A stretch of 64,000 nt of DNA from Longimicrobium sp. GTDB lineage: Bacteria > Gemmatimonadota > Gemmatimonadetes > Longimicrobiales > Longimicrobiaceae. This document shows, piece after piece, positions 23,727-33,900 of the stretch. Where the stretch lies: assembly GCF_035474595.1 (NCBI RefSeq), contig NZ_DATIND010000116.1:17364-81363 (forward strand), read 5' to 3'. The translations under genes were made by a program, and so were the position numbers. Numbering within the stretch: position 1 is the first letter of the stretch; the number at the start of each line of letters is the position of its first letter. The notes beneath the pieces are model-generated. The model made no database searches, was not told where the DNA came from, and worked only from the letters and a program-made list of their open reading frames with translations.

Positions 23727-24728
23727 ATGGCAGGGATGAAGATCACCCGCGCGCACGTCGGCACCACGCGCGGCCATGCGGGCCAGGGGCCCACGGCCGT
23801 CGACGCGTACACGCTCGACGCGGGCCCCGCGCTCTGTGTCACCGTCTGGACCTACGGCGCCACCCTGGTCGAGACGCTCGTACCGGGGCGGGATGCCGAG
23901 CGGCAGAACGTGACCGTGCGGCTGCCCGACCTGGACGCGTACGAGGACCGGACGCGGAACCCCTACGTGGGGGCCACGATGGGGCGGTTTTCCCGGTGCA
24001 TCGCCCGGGGGCGCCTGCGCATCGGGGGGCGGGAGCACCGTCTGGACCGCAACGTGGGAGAGCACCACTTCCACGGCGGATCCATCGGGTTCGACCGCTA
24101 CGTCTGGCAGGCCGGCGCGGAGCGTGCCGGGGACGAGCTGGTGCTGCGCCTGTCGCTGGAAAGCGCCGACGGCGACCAGGGCTATCCTGGCGCGCTTTCC
24201 GCCCAGGTGCAGTACCGCGTCCACGCAGACGGCCGGCTCGCGTTCCGATACAGCGCCCGCACGACCGCGAGCACGGTCGTGGGGCTGACGAACCACGCCT
24301 ACTGGAACCTGGCGGGCAAAGACGGAATCGACGGCCACCGGCTGTCGGTGAACGCCGGGCGCGTGGTCGGGGTGGACGGGGCCTTGATCCCCGCGGGACC
24401 CCTGCTGCAGACGGCCGGGACCCCGCTGGACTTCCGGGTTCCGCGGCAGATCGGGAGGCTGGAGCTGGACCACTGCTACGCCCTGGACCATGCCGGCCCT
24501 GCCGCGGAACTGCACGATCGCGCGAGCGGTCGGACGATGCGCGTGCAGACGGACCAGCCCGCCCTGGCCGTGTACTCCGGCGAGGGGCTGCGCCCTCCGC
24601 GCGCGGGGCTGTGCCTCCAGGCAACCGCGCTCCCCGACGCCCCCAACCGCCCGGACTTCCCCTCGGCGCGGCTGGAACCCGGCGAGTGCTACCGGCAGGA
24701 GACGGTGCACCACTTCTTCGTCGGCTGA
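23727..24728 (+). CDS. galM: Aldose 1-epimerase (galactose mutarotase)
   Basis: 333 residues. Interconverts alpha and beta anomers of aldoses. Family landmarks: YGATLVETLVP, NPYVGATMGRFSRCIARG, the substrate histidines in EHHFHGGSIGFD, LTNHAYWNLAG, LDHCYALD, and the catalytic Glu in LEPGECYRQETVHHFF. The start is the ATG at 23727, where the next residues MAGMKITR begin the domain. It sits among island genes, which together with the BtpA-like, SIS and epimerase genes points to sugar handling in the pathway. It could also be an unrelated passenger. Confidence 0.85.
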   Translation: MAGMKITRAHVGTTRGHAGQGPTAVDAYTLDAGPALCVTVWTYGATLVETLVPGRDAERQNVTVRLPDLDAYEDRTRNPYVGATMGRFSRCIARGRLRIGGREHRLDRNVGEHHFHGGSIGFDRYVWQAGAERAGDELVLRLSLESADGDQGYPGALSAQVQYRVHADGRLAFRYSARTTASTVVGLTNHAYWNLAGKDGIDGHRLSVNAGRVVGVDGALIPAGPLLQTAGTPLDFRVPRQIGRLELDHCYALDHAGPAAELHDRASGRTMRVQTDQPALAVYSGEGLRPPRAGLCLQATALPDAPNRPDFPSARLEPGECYRQETVHHFFVG

Positions 24729-24762
24729 ACGCGTTCCCCGCCAGGACCCGGCATTTCGTTCC

Positions 24763-25395
24763 ATGCGGCTGTACCTGTCCTCCTTCAGGCTAGGCAACGC
24801 CCCCGACCGGCTGGTGACGCTGGTGGGCGAGAAGCGGCGCGCCGCCGTGATCCTCAACGCCTGCGACGCCATGTCTGCCGGGGACCGGGAGCTGCGCGTC
24901 CGGCAGGAGATCGCCGTCATGGAGGGCCTGGGTTTCCAGGCGGGGGAACTGGACCTCCGCGCGTACGCGGGCGCGCCCGCGAGGCTGGCGGAGCAGCTGG
25001 CGGGGTGCGGACTGGTCTGGGTGCGGGGCGGCAACAGCTTCGTGCTGCGCGGCGCCATGAAGTCGAGCGGGATGGACGACCTGCTGCGCCGCCTCCTGCG
25101 GCGCGACGCGCTGGTGTATGGCGGTTTCAGCGCGGCCGCCGCGGTCCTGGGCCCCTCGCTGCACGGCGTCGAGCTGGTGGACGATCCCCGGGCGGCCGGC
25201 GACGGTGAGATCACCTGGGATTGCCTGGGGGTGCTCCCCTATTCCGTGGCCCCGCACTACCGGTCGGATCACCCGGAATCGGCCGCGGTGGAGGCGCTGG
25301 TGCAGTATTACATCGACCACGCCATGCTCTTCAGGGCGCTGCGGGACGGCCAGGTGATCGTGGTCGACGGGGCACGGGAGGAGGTGGTGTCCTGA
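24763..25395 (+). CDS. S51-family peptidase (dipeptidase E / cyanophycinase-like)
   Basis: 210 residues from the ATG at 24763 (MRLYLSSFRLG); codons upstream overlap the mutarotase in another frame and were not used. The S51 hallmarks are the LVWVRGGNSFVLRG turn, the nucleophile serine in VYGGFSAAAAVLGPS, and the histidine in VAPHYRSDHPES. These enzymes are serine peptidases that cut after Asp or release isoaspartyl units, with a glutamine-amidotransferase-like fold. In a cluster whose NRPS seems to use Asp it might process or detoxify the product; this link is speculative. Confidence 0.72.
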   Translation: MRLYLSSFRLGNAPDRLVTLVGEKRRAAVILNACDAMSAGDRELRVRQEIAVMEGLGFQAGELDLRAYAGAPARLAEQLAGCGLVWVRGGNSFVLRGAMKSSGMDDLLRRLLRRDALVYGGFSAAAAVLGPSLHGVELVDDPRAAGDGEITWDCLGVLPYSVAPHYRSDHPESAAVEALVQYYIDHAMLFRALRDGQVIVVDGAREEVVS

Positions 25396-25481
25396 CGCGG
25401 AGGGTTCACCCGGAGCAGACGCCGTCACGTCCTCGCGGTTCACGCCCCCACGGGGGCCATCTTCCAGGCCGACCCATCGTC

Positions 25482-26498
25482 ATGCGGATCCTGATCGTCG
25501 GGGGAACGGGCTTCATCGGCCGGGCGGTGGTCCGGGCAATGCACGGGCACGAGCTGGCGCTGTTCCACCGCGGCGCCACGTGCCGCGAACCCCGGGACAC
25601 GCACCACCTGCACGGCGACCGCGCGGAGCTGCTGGCGTACCGCGAACGGATTCGAGCGCTCCGGCCGGACGTGGTGCTGGACATGGTGCCCAGGAACGGT
25701 CCCGACGCGCAGCGGGTGATCGACGCCGTCCGGGGGATCGTGCCCCGGGTCGTCGCCGTTAGCAGCGGAAGCGTGTACCGCCGGTTCGGCGTGCTCATGG
25801 GTTCGGAGCCCGGGGCCGTGGACAACACGCCGTCGCGAGAGGATTCGCCGCTGCGCACGCGGCTTTTCCCCTACCGGAGCCACTCGGTGGAGCCCGGACC
25901 CCTGCACGACTACGACAAGATCCCCGCCGAGCAGGCGTACTTTCGCGCGACGGACCTGGCGTGCAGCGTGGTTCGCCTGCCCATGGTCTACGGCCCCGGC
26001 GACCCGGACCACCGCCTGACGCCGTACGTGCGCCCCATGCTCGACGGCCGGCCGGAGATCCCCCTGCAGGAGACGGCAGCCCGGTGGCGCAACGCGCGGT
26101 CCTACGTGGACAACGCGGCCGCCGCCATCGCCCGGGTGGTAGAAGCCGGTGCGCCGGGCCGCGCGTACAACGTGGCCGAGCTGCAGGACTTCACCGAGCT
26201 GGAGTGGATCCGCCGCATCGGCGCCGTGGTGGGGTGGCAGGGCGCCGTCCGCCTGGTTCGCGACGGGGGCAGGCTGGGACGGCCCTCGGTCTCGGAGCTG
26301 CCGGAAACCACGAACTTCGCGCAGCACCTTCTCATGGACAGCAGCCGCATCCGCGGAGAGCTGGGGTACACCGAGGTGGTGGAGCCCGAGGAGGCGCTGT
26401 GCTCCGCGGTGCGGGCGGCGGCAGCCGCCTCAGCGCCGGCCGACTCGCCGGGGGACGACGGGGTGGACGGACGGGAAACCTCGCGGCCGGGAACGTGA
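25482..26498 (+). CDS. NAD(P)-dependent epimerase/dehydratase (extended SDR)
   Basis: 338 residues. The N-terminal Rossmann motif is GGTGFIG (residues 7-13), followed by VVLDMVPRN and VVAVSSGSVYR. The usual Y-x3-K site reads HDYDKIPAEQ: the lysine is present, but the position four before it is His and the nearest Tyr is only two residues upstream, so catalysis may differ. The C-terminal part binds substrate (RSYVDNAAAAIARVVE, YNVAE). Probably acts on a nucleotide sugar or a related polar alcohol. Starts 86 bp after the S51 gene. The 144-bp gap to the next gene is featureless. Confidence 0.75.
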   Translation: MRILIVGGTGFIGRAVVRAMHGHELALFHRGATCREPRDTHHLHGDRAELLAYRERIRALRPDVVLDMVPRNGPDAQRVIDAVRGIVPRVVAVSSGSVYRRFGVLMGSEPGAVDNTPSREDSPLRTRLFPYRSHSVEPGPLHDYDKIPAEQAYFRATDLACSVVRLPMVYGPGDPDHRLTPYVRPMLDGRPEIPLQETAARWRNARSYVDNAAAAIARVVEAGAPGRAYNVAELQDFTELEWIRRIGAVVGWQGAVRLVRDGGRLGRPSVSELPETTNFAQHLLMDSSRIRGELGYTEVVEPEEALCSAVRAAAAASAPADSPGDDGVDGRETSRPGT

Positions 26499-26642
26499 GC
26501 CCACGCCGGGCGGCCGCCCCGTGGGAACGTACGGTGAACGCGTTCGCGGGGGTGAGCCGATCGGCAACCGTACGGCCGCGCCGCGGCGGGCGCAGGGAAT
26601 CCCTCGGGTAGGCCGGACACCTCACGCCGACATGGATCTTCC

Positions 26643-29381
26643 ATGGCCATGCCAGACAAGCTCGACAGCGGCTCCAGCGTTCCGGCGGCGATCGCGGGAG
26701 GCGTTCCGGCCGGGGCGGCCGCCCCGACGCCGGCGACCCCCGATCCGGCGGGGGCGGCCGGCTTTCCGGCCGCGGAGCGCCTGCGCCTGCCCAACGGCAT
26801 GACCATCGTCACGCAGAGCCGGGTGGAGGCCGGGCACTTCTTCGAGGACCTCTTCGTGAAGCGCGTGTATCTGCGCCACGGCCTTACCCTGCACCCCGGC
26901 GACTGTGTGTTCGACGTGGGCGGCAACATCGGCATGTTCGCCCTGTTCGCGCACTGGCACGCCCCGGGAGCGCGCATCTACACCTTCGAGCCGGCCCCTC
27001 CCCTGTTCCGCCGCCTGTGCGCCAACCTGGCGCTAAACGGCGCCGCCGCCCGCACCTTCAACCACGGGATCGCCGACGCGGAGCGCACCGCGCGCTTCAC
27101 CTTCTATCCCGGCAGCTCCGGGATGTCGTCGTTCTACGCCGACCCGGAGGAGGAGCGCGCGGTGCTGCGGGCGATGATGGATCGCCGGCGCCGGGAGGGA
27201 GCGGCGGAGATGGACGCGCTGATGGAGTACGCCGAGGAGCTGCTGGACGAGCGTTTCCGGGCGGAGGAGATGGAGTGCAGGCTGCGCCCGCTCTCGGCGG
27301 TCATCCGCGAGGAGGGGGTGGAGCGGATCGACTTCCTCAAGGTGGACGTGCAGAAGGCGGAGATGGACGTCCTGCGCGGGATCGCCGACCACGACTGGCC
27401 CCGCATCCGCCAGATCGCCATGGAGGTGCACGACCTGGACGGGCGCCTGGAGGCGGTCGCGCGGCTCCTGGAAGGGCGCGGCTTCCGCGTGGCCGTGGAG
27501 CAGGACGAGGCGGTGGAGGGCTCCGTCCTGCACAACCTCTTCGCCGTGAACCGCCGCATGCCGCGTGCGCGGGACCCGCTGCGTGGCGCCGGGACGGCGG
27601 ACGCATGCCCGCGGGTTTCCACGGGGGCGGCGGGCCGGGAGGCGGCCGCGGGGCCCGCCCCCTTCCCGGCCGGGGCGGAGTCCTGGCAGCTCCTCCTCCT
27701 GTCGGCCGCCACGCGGCCGGGGCTGGACGCGGGCGCGGAGCGCCTGGCGCGGCACCTGTCGGCGCACCCGGAGCTGCCGCCGGCCGGCGCCGCCCTGGCG
27801 GGGAGCTCGCGCGGGGGCGACCTCGCGTACCGCCGGGCCGTGGTCGTGGGCGCGGGGGACGACGCCTGCGCGCGCCTCCGCGCCCGCGACCCGGCATGGA
27901 CCTCTGAAGGAGTGGTGGACGGGTCCGGCCGCTCCGTGGTCTTTCTCTTCCCCGGTGTGGGCGAGCAGTACCCCGGGATGGGACGCGGGGTGTACGAGAC
28001 GGAGCCCGTTTTCCGGGCCGAGCTCGACCGGTGCGCCGTCCACCTGCGGACCCACCTGGGGTGGGACCTCCGCGACGTCCTCTTCGCGGCGGATCGGGAG
28101 CCGCCACCGGGGGCGCCTCCCGGCGGGCTGGACCTGCGGCGGATGCTGGGCCGCGCGCCCGCTTCCGGGGCCGCCGGGCTTCTCCATCGCACCGACGTGG
28201 CGCAGCCGGTGGCGTTCGCCGTGGGCTATGCGCTTGCCCGCCTGTGGGAGTCGTGGGGCGTGCGCGCCGACGTGGTGGCGGGCCACTCGCTGGGCGAGTA
28301 CACGGCCGCCTGCGTGGCCGGCGTCTTCTCCCTCGAGGACGCCCTGGCGCTGGTGGCGCTCCGCGCCCGCGCCATCCAGGAGCTTCCCCCGGGCGCCATG
28401 CTCGCGGTCTCCCTTGCTCCCGACGCGCTGGGCCCATGGCTGGCCGAAGACGTGGCGCTGGCGGCGGTGAACGCGCCGGGGCTGTCCGTGCTCTCGGGCG
28501 CGGAGGAGGCGATCACCCGCGTCGAGAAGAGCCTGGCCGGGAGCGGACACGCCGTGCGCCGCCTGGCGGCCACGCACGCGTTCCACTCGCCGCTGCTGCA
28601 GCCGGTGGCCGACCGGGTGGCCGCGCTCGCCGCCGGGATGCGGCTCAGGGCCCCGCGCATTCCCATGCTCTCCAACGTTACCGGGAGCTGGTTGAGCGCG
28701 GCCGAGGCCACGGATCCGCACTACTGGGCGCGGCACCTGGTCCGCACGGTGCGCTTTGCCGCCGGCGCGGCGGAGCTTCTGGCGCAGCCGGGGCGCGTGC
28801 TGGTGGAGGCGGGGCCCGGCGGCTCGCTGGGCACGTTCGTCCGCCAGCAGGCCGCGGCGAGCGGGGCCGAGCCCCCCGTGGGGGTGGCCTCGCTCCCGCA
28901 CGGGGCCGACGACACCCCGGAGCCCGCCTTCCTCCTGGGCGCGCTGGGACGGCTCTGGGCCGCGGGGGTGCGGCCGGACTGGACCGCCGCCGGGGGTGGC
29001 CGGCGGTGCCACAGGGTCCCGCTCCCTCCCGGGCCGGACGGCCCGGCCGGCATCGATGCCGCCTCCGCGGCGGCGCCGGCGCCCGGGGCGCCCGGAGCCA
29101 TGGCCGGCGCGGAGGAGCGCGGGAGGGAGGGCGGGAGCGGCGATGGAGGGGACGTGGCGCGGGTGCTGGCAGGCGTATGGTCCGAGCTGCTGAACGTGCA
29201 GCCGCGCGGCGACGACGACTTCTTCCTGCTGGGGGGGCATTCCCTGGTCGCCACCCGGCTGATCGCCCGCGTGCGCGAGCGGTTCGGGGTGGAGATGCGC
29301 CTGCGGACGATCTTCCAGACGCGCACGGTGTCGGCGATGGCACGCTGGATCGAGGACGCCACGACGCCGGACCGGAGCTGA
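26643..29381 (+). CDS. FkbM methyltransferase / malonyl acyltransferase / carrier-protein fusion, no ketosynthase
   Basis: 912 residues with three parts. (1) About 50-305: FkbM-type SAM methyltransferase, with VFDVGGNIGMFAL as SAM loop, TFEPAPPLF and the family's FLKVDVQKAEMDVLRG. (2) About 420-790: acyltransferase with FLFPGVGEQYPGMG, catalytic S549 in AGHSLGEYTAAC and HAFH at 645-648, the signature of malonyl rather than methylmalonyl selection. (3) About 835-905: carrier domain with LGGHSLVAT, serine 867, followed by a C-terminal helix; it looks more PCP-like than ACP-like. No ketosynthase is present. It could load a malonyl unit on its own carrier and methylate it there, supplying an extender or starter acyl group to the NRPS, or the AT may supply another carrier in trans. 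Confidence 0.8.
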   Translation: MAMPDKLDSGSSVPAAIAGGVPAGAAAPTPATPDPAGAAGFPAAERLRLPNGMTIVTQSRVEAGHFFEDLFVKRVYLRHGLTLHPGDCVFDVGGNIGMFALFAHWHAPGARIYTFEPAPPLFRRLCANLALNGAAARTFNHGIADAERTARFTFYPGSSGMSSFYADPEEERAVLRAMMDRRRREGAAEMDALMEYAEELLDERFRAEEMECRLRPLSAVIREEGVERIDFLKVDVQKAEMDVLRGIADHDWPRIRQIAMEVHDLDGRLEAVARLLEGRGFRVAVEQDEAVEGSVLHNLFAVNRRMPRARDPLRGAGTADACPRVSTGAAGREAAAGPAPFPAGAESWQLLLLSAATRPGLDAGAERLARHLSAHPELPPAGAALAGSSRGGDLAYRRAVVVGAGDDACARLRARDPAWTSEGVVDGSGRSVVFLFPGVGEQYPGMGRGVYETEPVFRAELDRCAVHLRTHLGWDLRDVLFAADREPPPGAPPGGLDLRRMLGRAPASGAAGLLHRTDVAQPVAFAVGYALARLWESWGVRADVVAGHSLGEYTAACVAGVFSLEDALALVALRARAIQELPPGAMLAVSLAPDALGPWLAEDVALAAVNAPGLSVLSGAEEAITRVEKSLAGSGHAVRRLAATHAFHSPLLQPVADRVAALAAGMRLRAPRIPMLSNVTGSWLSAAEATDPHYWARHLVRTVRFAAGAAELLAQPGRVLVEAGPGGSLGTFVRQQAAASGAEPPVGVASLPHGADDTPEPAFLLGALGRLWAAGVRPDWTAAGGGRRCHRVPLPPGPDGPAGIDAASAAAPAPGAPGAMAGAEERGREGGSGDGGDVARVLAGVWSELLNVQPRGDDDFFLLGGHSLVATRLIARVRERFGVEMRLRTIFQTRTVSAMARWIEDATTPDRS

Positions 29382-29545
29382 GCCCTCCGTGCGGCACGCG
29401 CCGCCGTCCGGCGCTCCGCGGGTTTCGTCCGCCTGCGTCCGCACGGGTATGCAGCGAGCCCGGAAAGCGGGGAGTGGCACGGCCGCCGCCGGCCGGCCGA
29501 GGGAAGGAGCAAGCATCACCGGTCACGACGAAGCCGCATCCGCGA

Positions 29546-30871
29546 ATGACCACGCCTGCCGGCACGGCCGCCGTATCTCCCGCCCCGGTCCACCCCGCCG
29601 GGGCCGCCGGGCTGCGCACCTTCCTGGCCGTCTGGCTCGGGCAGACCGTTTCCGCGACGGGAAGCGGGCTGACCAGCTTTGCGCTGGGCGTGTGGGTATA
29701 CCAGCGCACCGGCTCGATCACGCTCTTCGCCGGGATCCTGGTCTTCACCACCATTCCCGTCATCCTGCTGCTCCCCGTGGCCGGGAGCGTCGTGGACCGC
29801 TACGACCGGCGGTGGCTGATGATCGGCGCGGACACGGCGGGCGTGCTCTCGACGATCGCGGTCGCGCTGCTGGCCGGCGCGGGGCGGCTGGAGCTATGGC
29901 ACGTGTACGCCGCGGTGGCCTGGAGCGCGGCGTGCGCCTCCGTCCAGCGCGCGGCATGGTCGTCGTCCGTGGCCCTGCTGGTTTCGCGCGAGCAGCTGGG
30001 GCGCACCGCCGGGCTGACCCAGCTGGGCCAGGGCGCCGCCATGCTGATCGCACCGCTGCTGGGCGGCGTGCTGCTGCTGAGCGTGGGGCTGCGCGGGGTG
30101 ATCCTGCTGGACGCGGCCACCTACCTGGTCGGCGCCACCGCCACGGCGCTGGTCCGCATCCCGCGCCCCCCGGCACCCACCCGTGGCCCGGGCGGCGGCC
30201 TTCTCCGCCTGACGGCGGAGGGGTGGCGCTTCACCCGGTCGCGCCCCGGCCTGCTGGAGGTAACGCTGTTCCTGGCGGTCGTGAACCTGTCGACCAGCTT
30301 CCTCCAGGCCGTGCTCACGCCGATGGTCCTGAGCTTCACCACCGCCGACCGGCTGGGCGTGGCCGTGGCGGCGGGCGCTGTGGGAATGCTGGCCGGGGGA
30401 TTGCTCATGGGCGTGTCGGGCGGGCCGGCGCGCCGCAGCCTGGGGGTCGTGGCCGGCGGCGCGCTGATGGGAATGGCGCTGCTCGCCGTCGGCGCGCGTG
30501 CGTCGGTGGGAGGCGTCGCGGCCGCGCTCGCCGTCTGCTACTTCGCGGCCACCCTGAACGGCGCGTGCAGCACGGCGCTGCTGCAGGCGTCGGTCCCGCC
30601 GGAGATGCAGGGGCGCGTGTTCACAGCCCTGCGGATGATCGCGTTCACGGCCAGCCCCATCGCCTACGCCACCGCGGGCCCGCTCGTGGACCACGCCTTC
30701 GCCCCCGTCGCCGCACGCATGCGGGGCGGGTTCGCGGGGATGTGGACGCACCCGGGCGGTGGCCCCGCCCTGCTGCTCGCCGCCGCGGGTGTGCTGATGC
30801 TCGCGGCAAGCGCCGCCCTGCACCTGAGCGCGTCGGTCCGGACGCTCGATGACGCGGCCGCGTTGCGCTAG
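29546..30871 (+). CDS. MFS exporter (EntS-like)
   Basis: 441 residues, about 12 hydrophobic segments. The loop between helices 2 and 3 reads GSVVDRYDRRWLM, the MFS motif A variant shared with enterobactin-exporter (EntS) type transporters. FLAVWLGQTVSATGSGLTSFALGVWVYQ is the first-helix signature. The start MTTPAGTAAVS was chosen because translation upstream in this frame runs through the previous gene. It lies between the FkbM/AT fusion and NRPS-1 on the same strand, so it is the likely product exporter and may also give self-protection. Confidence 0.85.
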   Translation: MTTPAGTAAVSPAPVHPAGAAGLRTFLAVWLGQTVSATGSGLTSFALGVWVYQRTGSITLFAGILVFTTIPVILLLPVAGSVVDRYDRRWLMIGADTAGVLSTIAVALLAGAGRLELWHVYAAVAWSAACASVQRAAWSSSVALLVSREQLGRTAGLTQLGQGAAMLIAPLLGGVLLLSVGLRGVILLDAATYLVGATATALVRIPRPPAPTRGPGGGLLRLTAEGWRFTRSRPGLLEVTLFLAVVNLSTSFLQAVLTPMVLSFTTADRLGVAVAAGAVGMLAGGLLMGVSGGPARRSLGVVAGGALMGMALLAVGARASVGGVAAALAVCYFAATLNGACSTALLQASVPPEMQGRVFTALRMIAFTASPIAYATAGPLVDHAFAPVAARMRGGFAGMWTHPGGGPALLLAAAGVLMLAASAALHLSASVRTLDDAAALR

Positions 30872-30947
30872 ATTCACCATCGTCCCGGCCGCCGCGACCT
30901 CCTCCGCACCCGCACCTTTCCCCGGCCCCGCAGGCACCCCTGGCCCA

Positions 30948-33900
30948 ATGCATCTCGACAAGATCATCCAGCACTCGCACGAGAGCCCGGGACGCCTGGC
31001 GCTGGTTGCGCGGGATGCGGAGCTCGACTACGGGGAGCTGCGCCGGCAGGTCGACGTGGTGGCCGCCGCGCTGGCGAGCCGGGGGATGGGACGCGGCAGG
31101 GTGGTTGCCGTGTGCATGGAGCGGAGCGCCGCGGCCGTGGTCTCGCTGCTGGGGGCCATGCGGTGCGGAGCCGCGTTCACGGTGGTCGAGTGGGGCGGCA
31201 ACGATGCCGAGTGCCTCGCCCGGCTCCGGGGCATCGCCCCCGACCTGGTCGTGGCGCGGGGCGGCGCGGCCGCGCAGGCCGCCGCGTGCGGGCTGCGCAC
31301 CGTCGTGTACGAGGACGCCGTGGGGGGCCGGTCGGGCGCGGCGGTCCCCCACGCGCTGCCTGCCCCCGGGGACGTGGCGTACGTCCTCTATACCTCCGGC
31401 TCCACCGGAGTACCCAAAGGCGTCCAGGTCACCCACGCCAACCTCCGGCACTACACCCGGTCGATGGCCGGCCGGCTGGCCATCCGGCGGCCGCTGGGCT
31501 ACGCGCACGTGAGCGCGCTGTCGGCCGACCTCGGCAACACGGGCATCCTGCTCTCGCTCTGGACCGGCGGAACGCTGCACGTGGTCGACGACGACACGAG
31601 GTGGGATGCGGGCGCGTTCCGCGAGTACGCCCGGTCGCGGGGGATCGGCTTCCTCAAGATCACCCCCTCGCACTTCCAGGCGCTCTTCCCGGGGCTGGCG
31701 GAGCCCCGGGGCGGCCGGGCGGCGTTCGAGTACCTGGTCCTGGGCGGCGAGGCGCTGCCCGTGGGCCTGGCGCGCGCGATCCTCGGCTCGGGGATCGCCC
31801 GCGTGCTGGTCAACCACTACGGGCCCACCGAGGCAACGGTGGGCGTGGCCGTGCACGTGCTGCGCGGCCCGGGCGACCTGGCCTCCGTGCGCGGCGGCAC
31901 GGTCCCGGTCGGGTGCCCGCTCGGCAAGACCCGGCTGTACGTGCGCACCGCTTCGGGATCGTTCCGGAGCCGGGATGCCTGCGGCGAGCTGTACATCGGC
32001 GGCCCCTCGGTAGCCCTGGGCTACTTCAACGCCGAGGACCAGACCCGCGAGCGGTTCGTAACGGGGGTTGAAGGGGACCTCCGCTTCTACCGCACGGGCG
32101 ACCTGTGCCGGGTGGACGGCGACGGCGTGGTGGAGTTCCTGGGCAGGGTGGACCGCCAGGTGAAGATCAACGGCCACCGCGTGGAGCTGGAACACGTGGC
32201 CGCCGCGCTCCGTGCGCACGCGGGGGTGCAGGACGCCGTCGCATTCCTGGTTGAGCGCGACACCCGGCCGCGGCTGGTGGCCGCCTACCTGGCGGCGGGC
32301 GCGGTGGACGAGGCGGGGGTGGTGAACGACCTGCGGGCGCGGGTTCCCGGCTACATGGTGCCCGCGCGGCTGGTGCGGTTCGAGGAGTTCCCGCTCAACC
32401 CCAACGGCAAGGTGGACGTCGCGCGCCTGGAGGCCGCGGTCGCCGGGGCGCTCGCGCGCCGCGACGCCCTCCCCGGCCACGCGGGCGAGCCGCCGGGGCC
32501 GGGCGCCGGCGACCCGGTCCGCCGGCACGTACGCGAGGCGTGGCGGATGCACCTGCGTCACGGCCGCTTCGGCGACGAGACCGACTTCTTCGCGGCCGGC
32601 GGCGACTCGATCACGGCCATCCAGGTGATCTCGGAGCTGCAGGTACGCGGCTACCGCCTCACTCCCGCCCGCTTCCTCGGACACCCCACCGTCCGCGGCC
32701 TGGTGGAGGCGATCCGGGACGCCGATGCCCCGCCCGCCGGCGGCCACCCGGCGCCGCTCACCGAGAGCACGGAGTTCTCGGCCGCCCAGAGATGGTTCTT
32801 CCGCCAGCGGTTCGAGGAGCCGGACCACTGGAACCAGGCGCTCCTCCTGCAGTCCGCCGCCTCGCTGGACGAGGAGACGCTCGGCAGGGCGCTGGCGTCG
32901 GTCCTGGCGCTCCACCCCATGCTGCGCTGCAGCTTCCGGAGAACGGAGGAGGGGTGGCGGGCACGCACGGTCGGGCAGCCGGCCACTCCGTGCCTCACCG
33001 TGTGCCGGGTCGTGGACGGTCCGGCCGGGTTGGCCGCGGCGGTGGAGCGGGCCTCCGAGGCGCTGAACCAGCGGATCCGCCTGGCCACCGGCGACGTGTT
33101 CAAGGTGTGCCTGCTCAGGGTGGAGCACGGCGGAGACCATCTCTTGGGCGTCTGCCACCACCTGTCGGTGGACGCCGTGTCCTGGCGGATCATCGTGGAT
33201 GACCTGGTGCGATTCTACAGTGCGTACGCCCGCGGCATCACGCTGGACGTTCCTCCCTCGCCGGAGGGGTTCTGGGAGTGGGTGCGCCACGTGAACCGCG
33301 CCCGCCCGATGCTGGAGGCCGACCTCGCCTGCTGGCGCCGGGCCGGCGACCCGCCCGCCGGCCAGGACGCGCACGCCGGCGCGAACCGGGAGAGGGACGC
33401 GAGCACGGTGTGGATGCGGTTCCCGGCCGACGAGACCGAGGCGCTGTCCGTCCGCCTGCCGGCAAGGGCCGACACGCAGCCGCACGTGGCCCTGCTGGGC
33501 GCCTTCGCCTGCGCGTACGGCCGGGCGGCCGGCCGGGACCACCTGGTGGTGGACGTGGAAAGCCACGGCCGCACGTCGTTCGACGAGGGCGTGGACGTGT
33601 CGCGCGTCGTGGGGTGGTTCACCTCCACCTTTCCGGTACGCCTGGACCTGGCCGGAAAGGGAACGCACGAGTGCATCGCGGCGGCCGGGGCGGCGCTGGC
33701 CGCCGTTCCCAACCTGGGGGTGGCGTACGGGGAGCTGTACGGCGAGCCCGCCCGGAAGGGGCTGGGGCCGCTGCGGGCGGAGATCTGCTACAACTACCTG
33801 GGCGGTTTCCACATCCGCCAGGACGACCGGTTGCCCCTGACCGTCTCCCGGTACCCGCTCGCTCCCGCCCGGGGGCCGGCCAACGATCGCGTCCACGATC

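Noticed and set aside
26643..29381. A complete PKS module
   Set aside because: No KS, KR, DH or ER motif is present (no cysteine active-site DTACSSSL-type motif anywhere in the protein).
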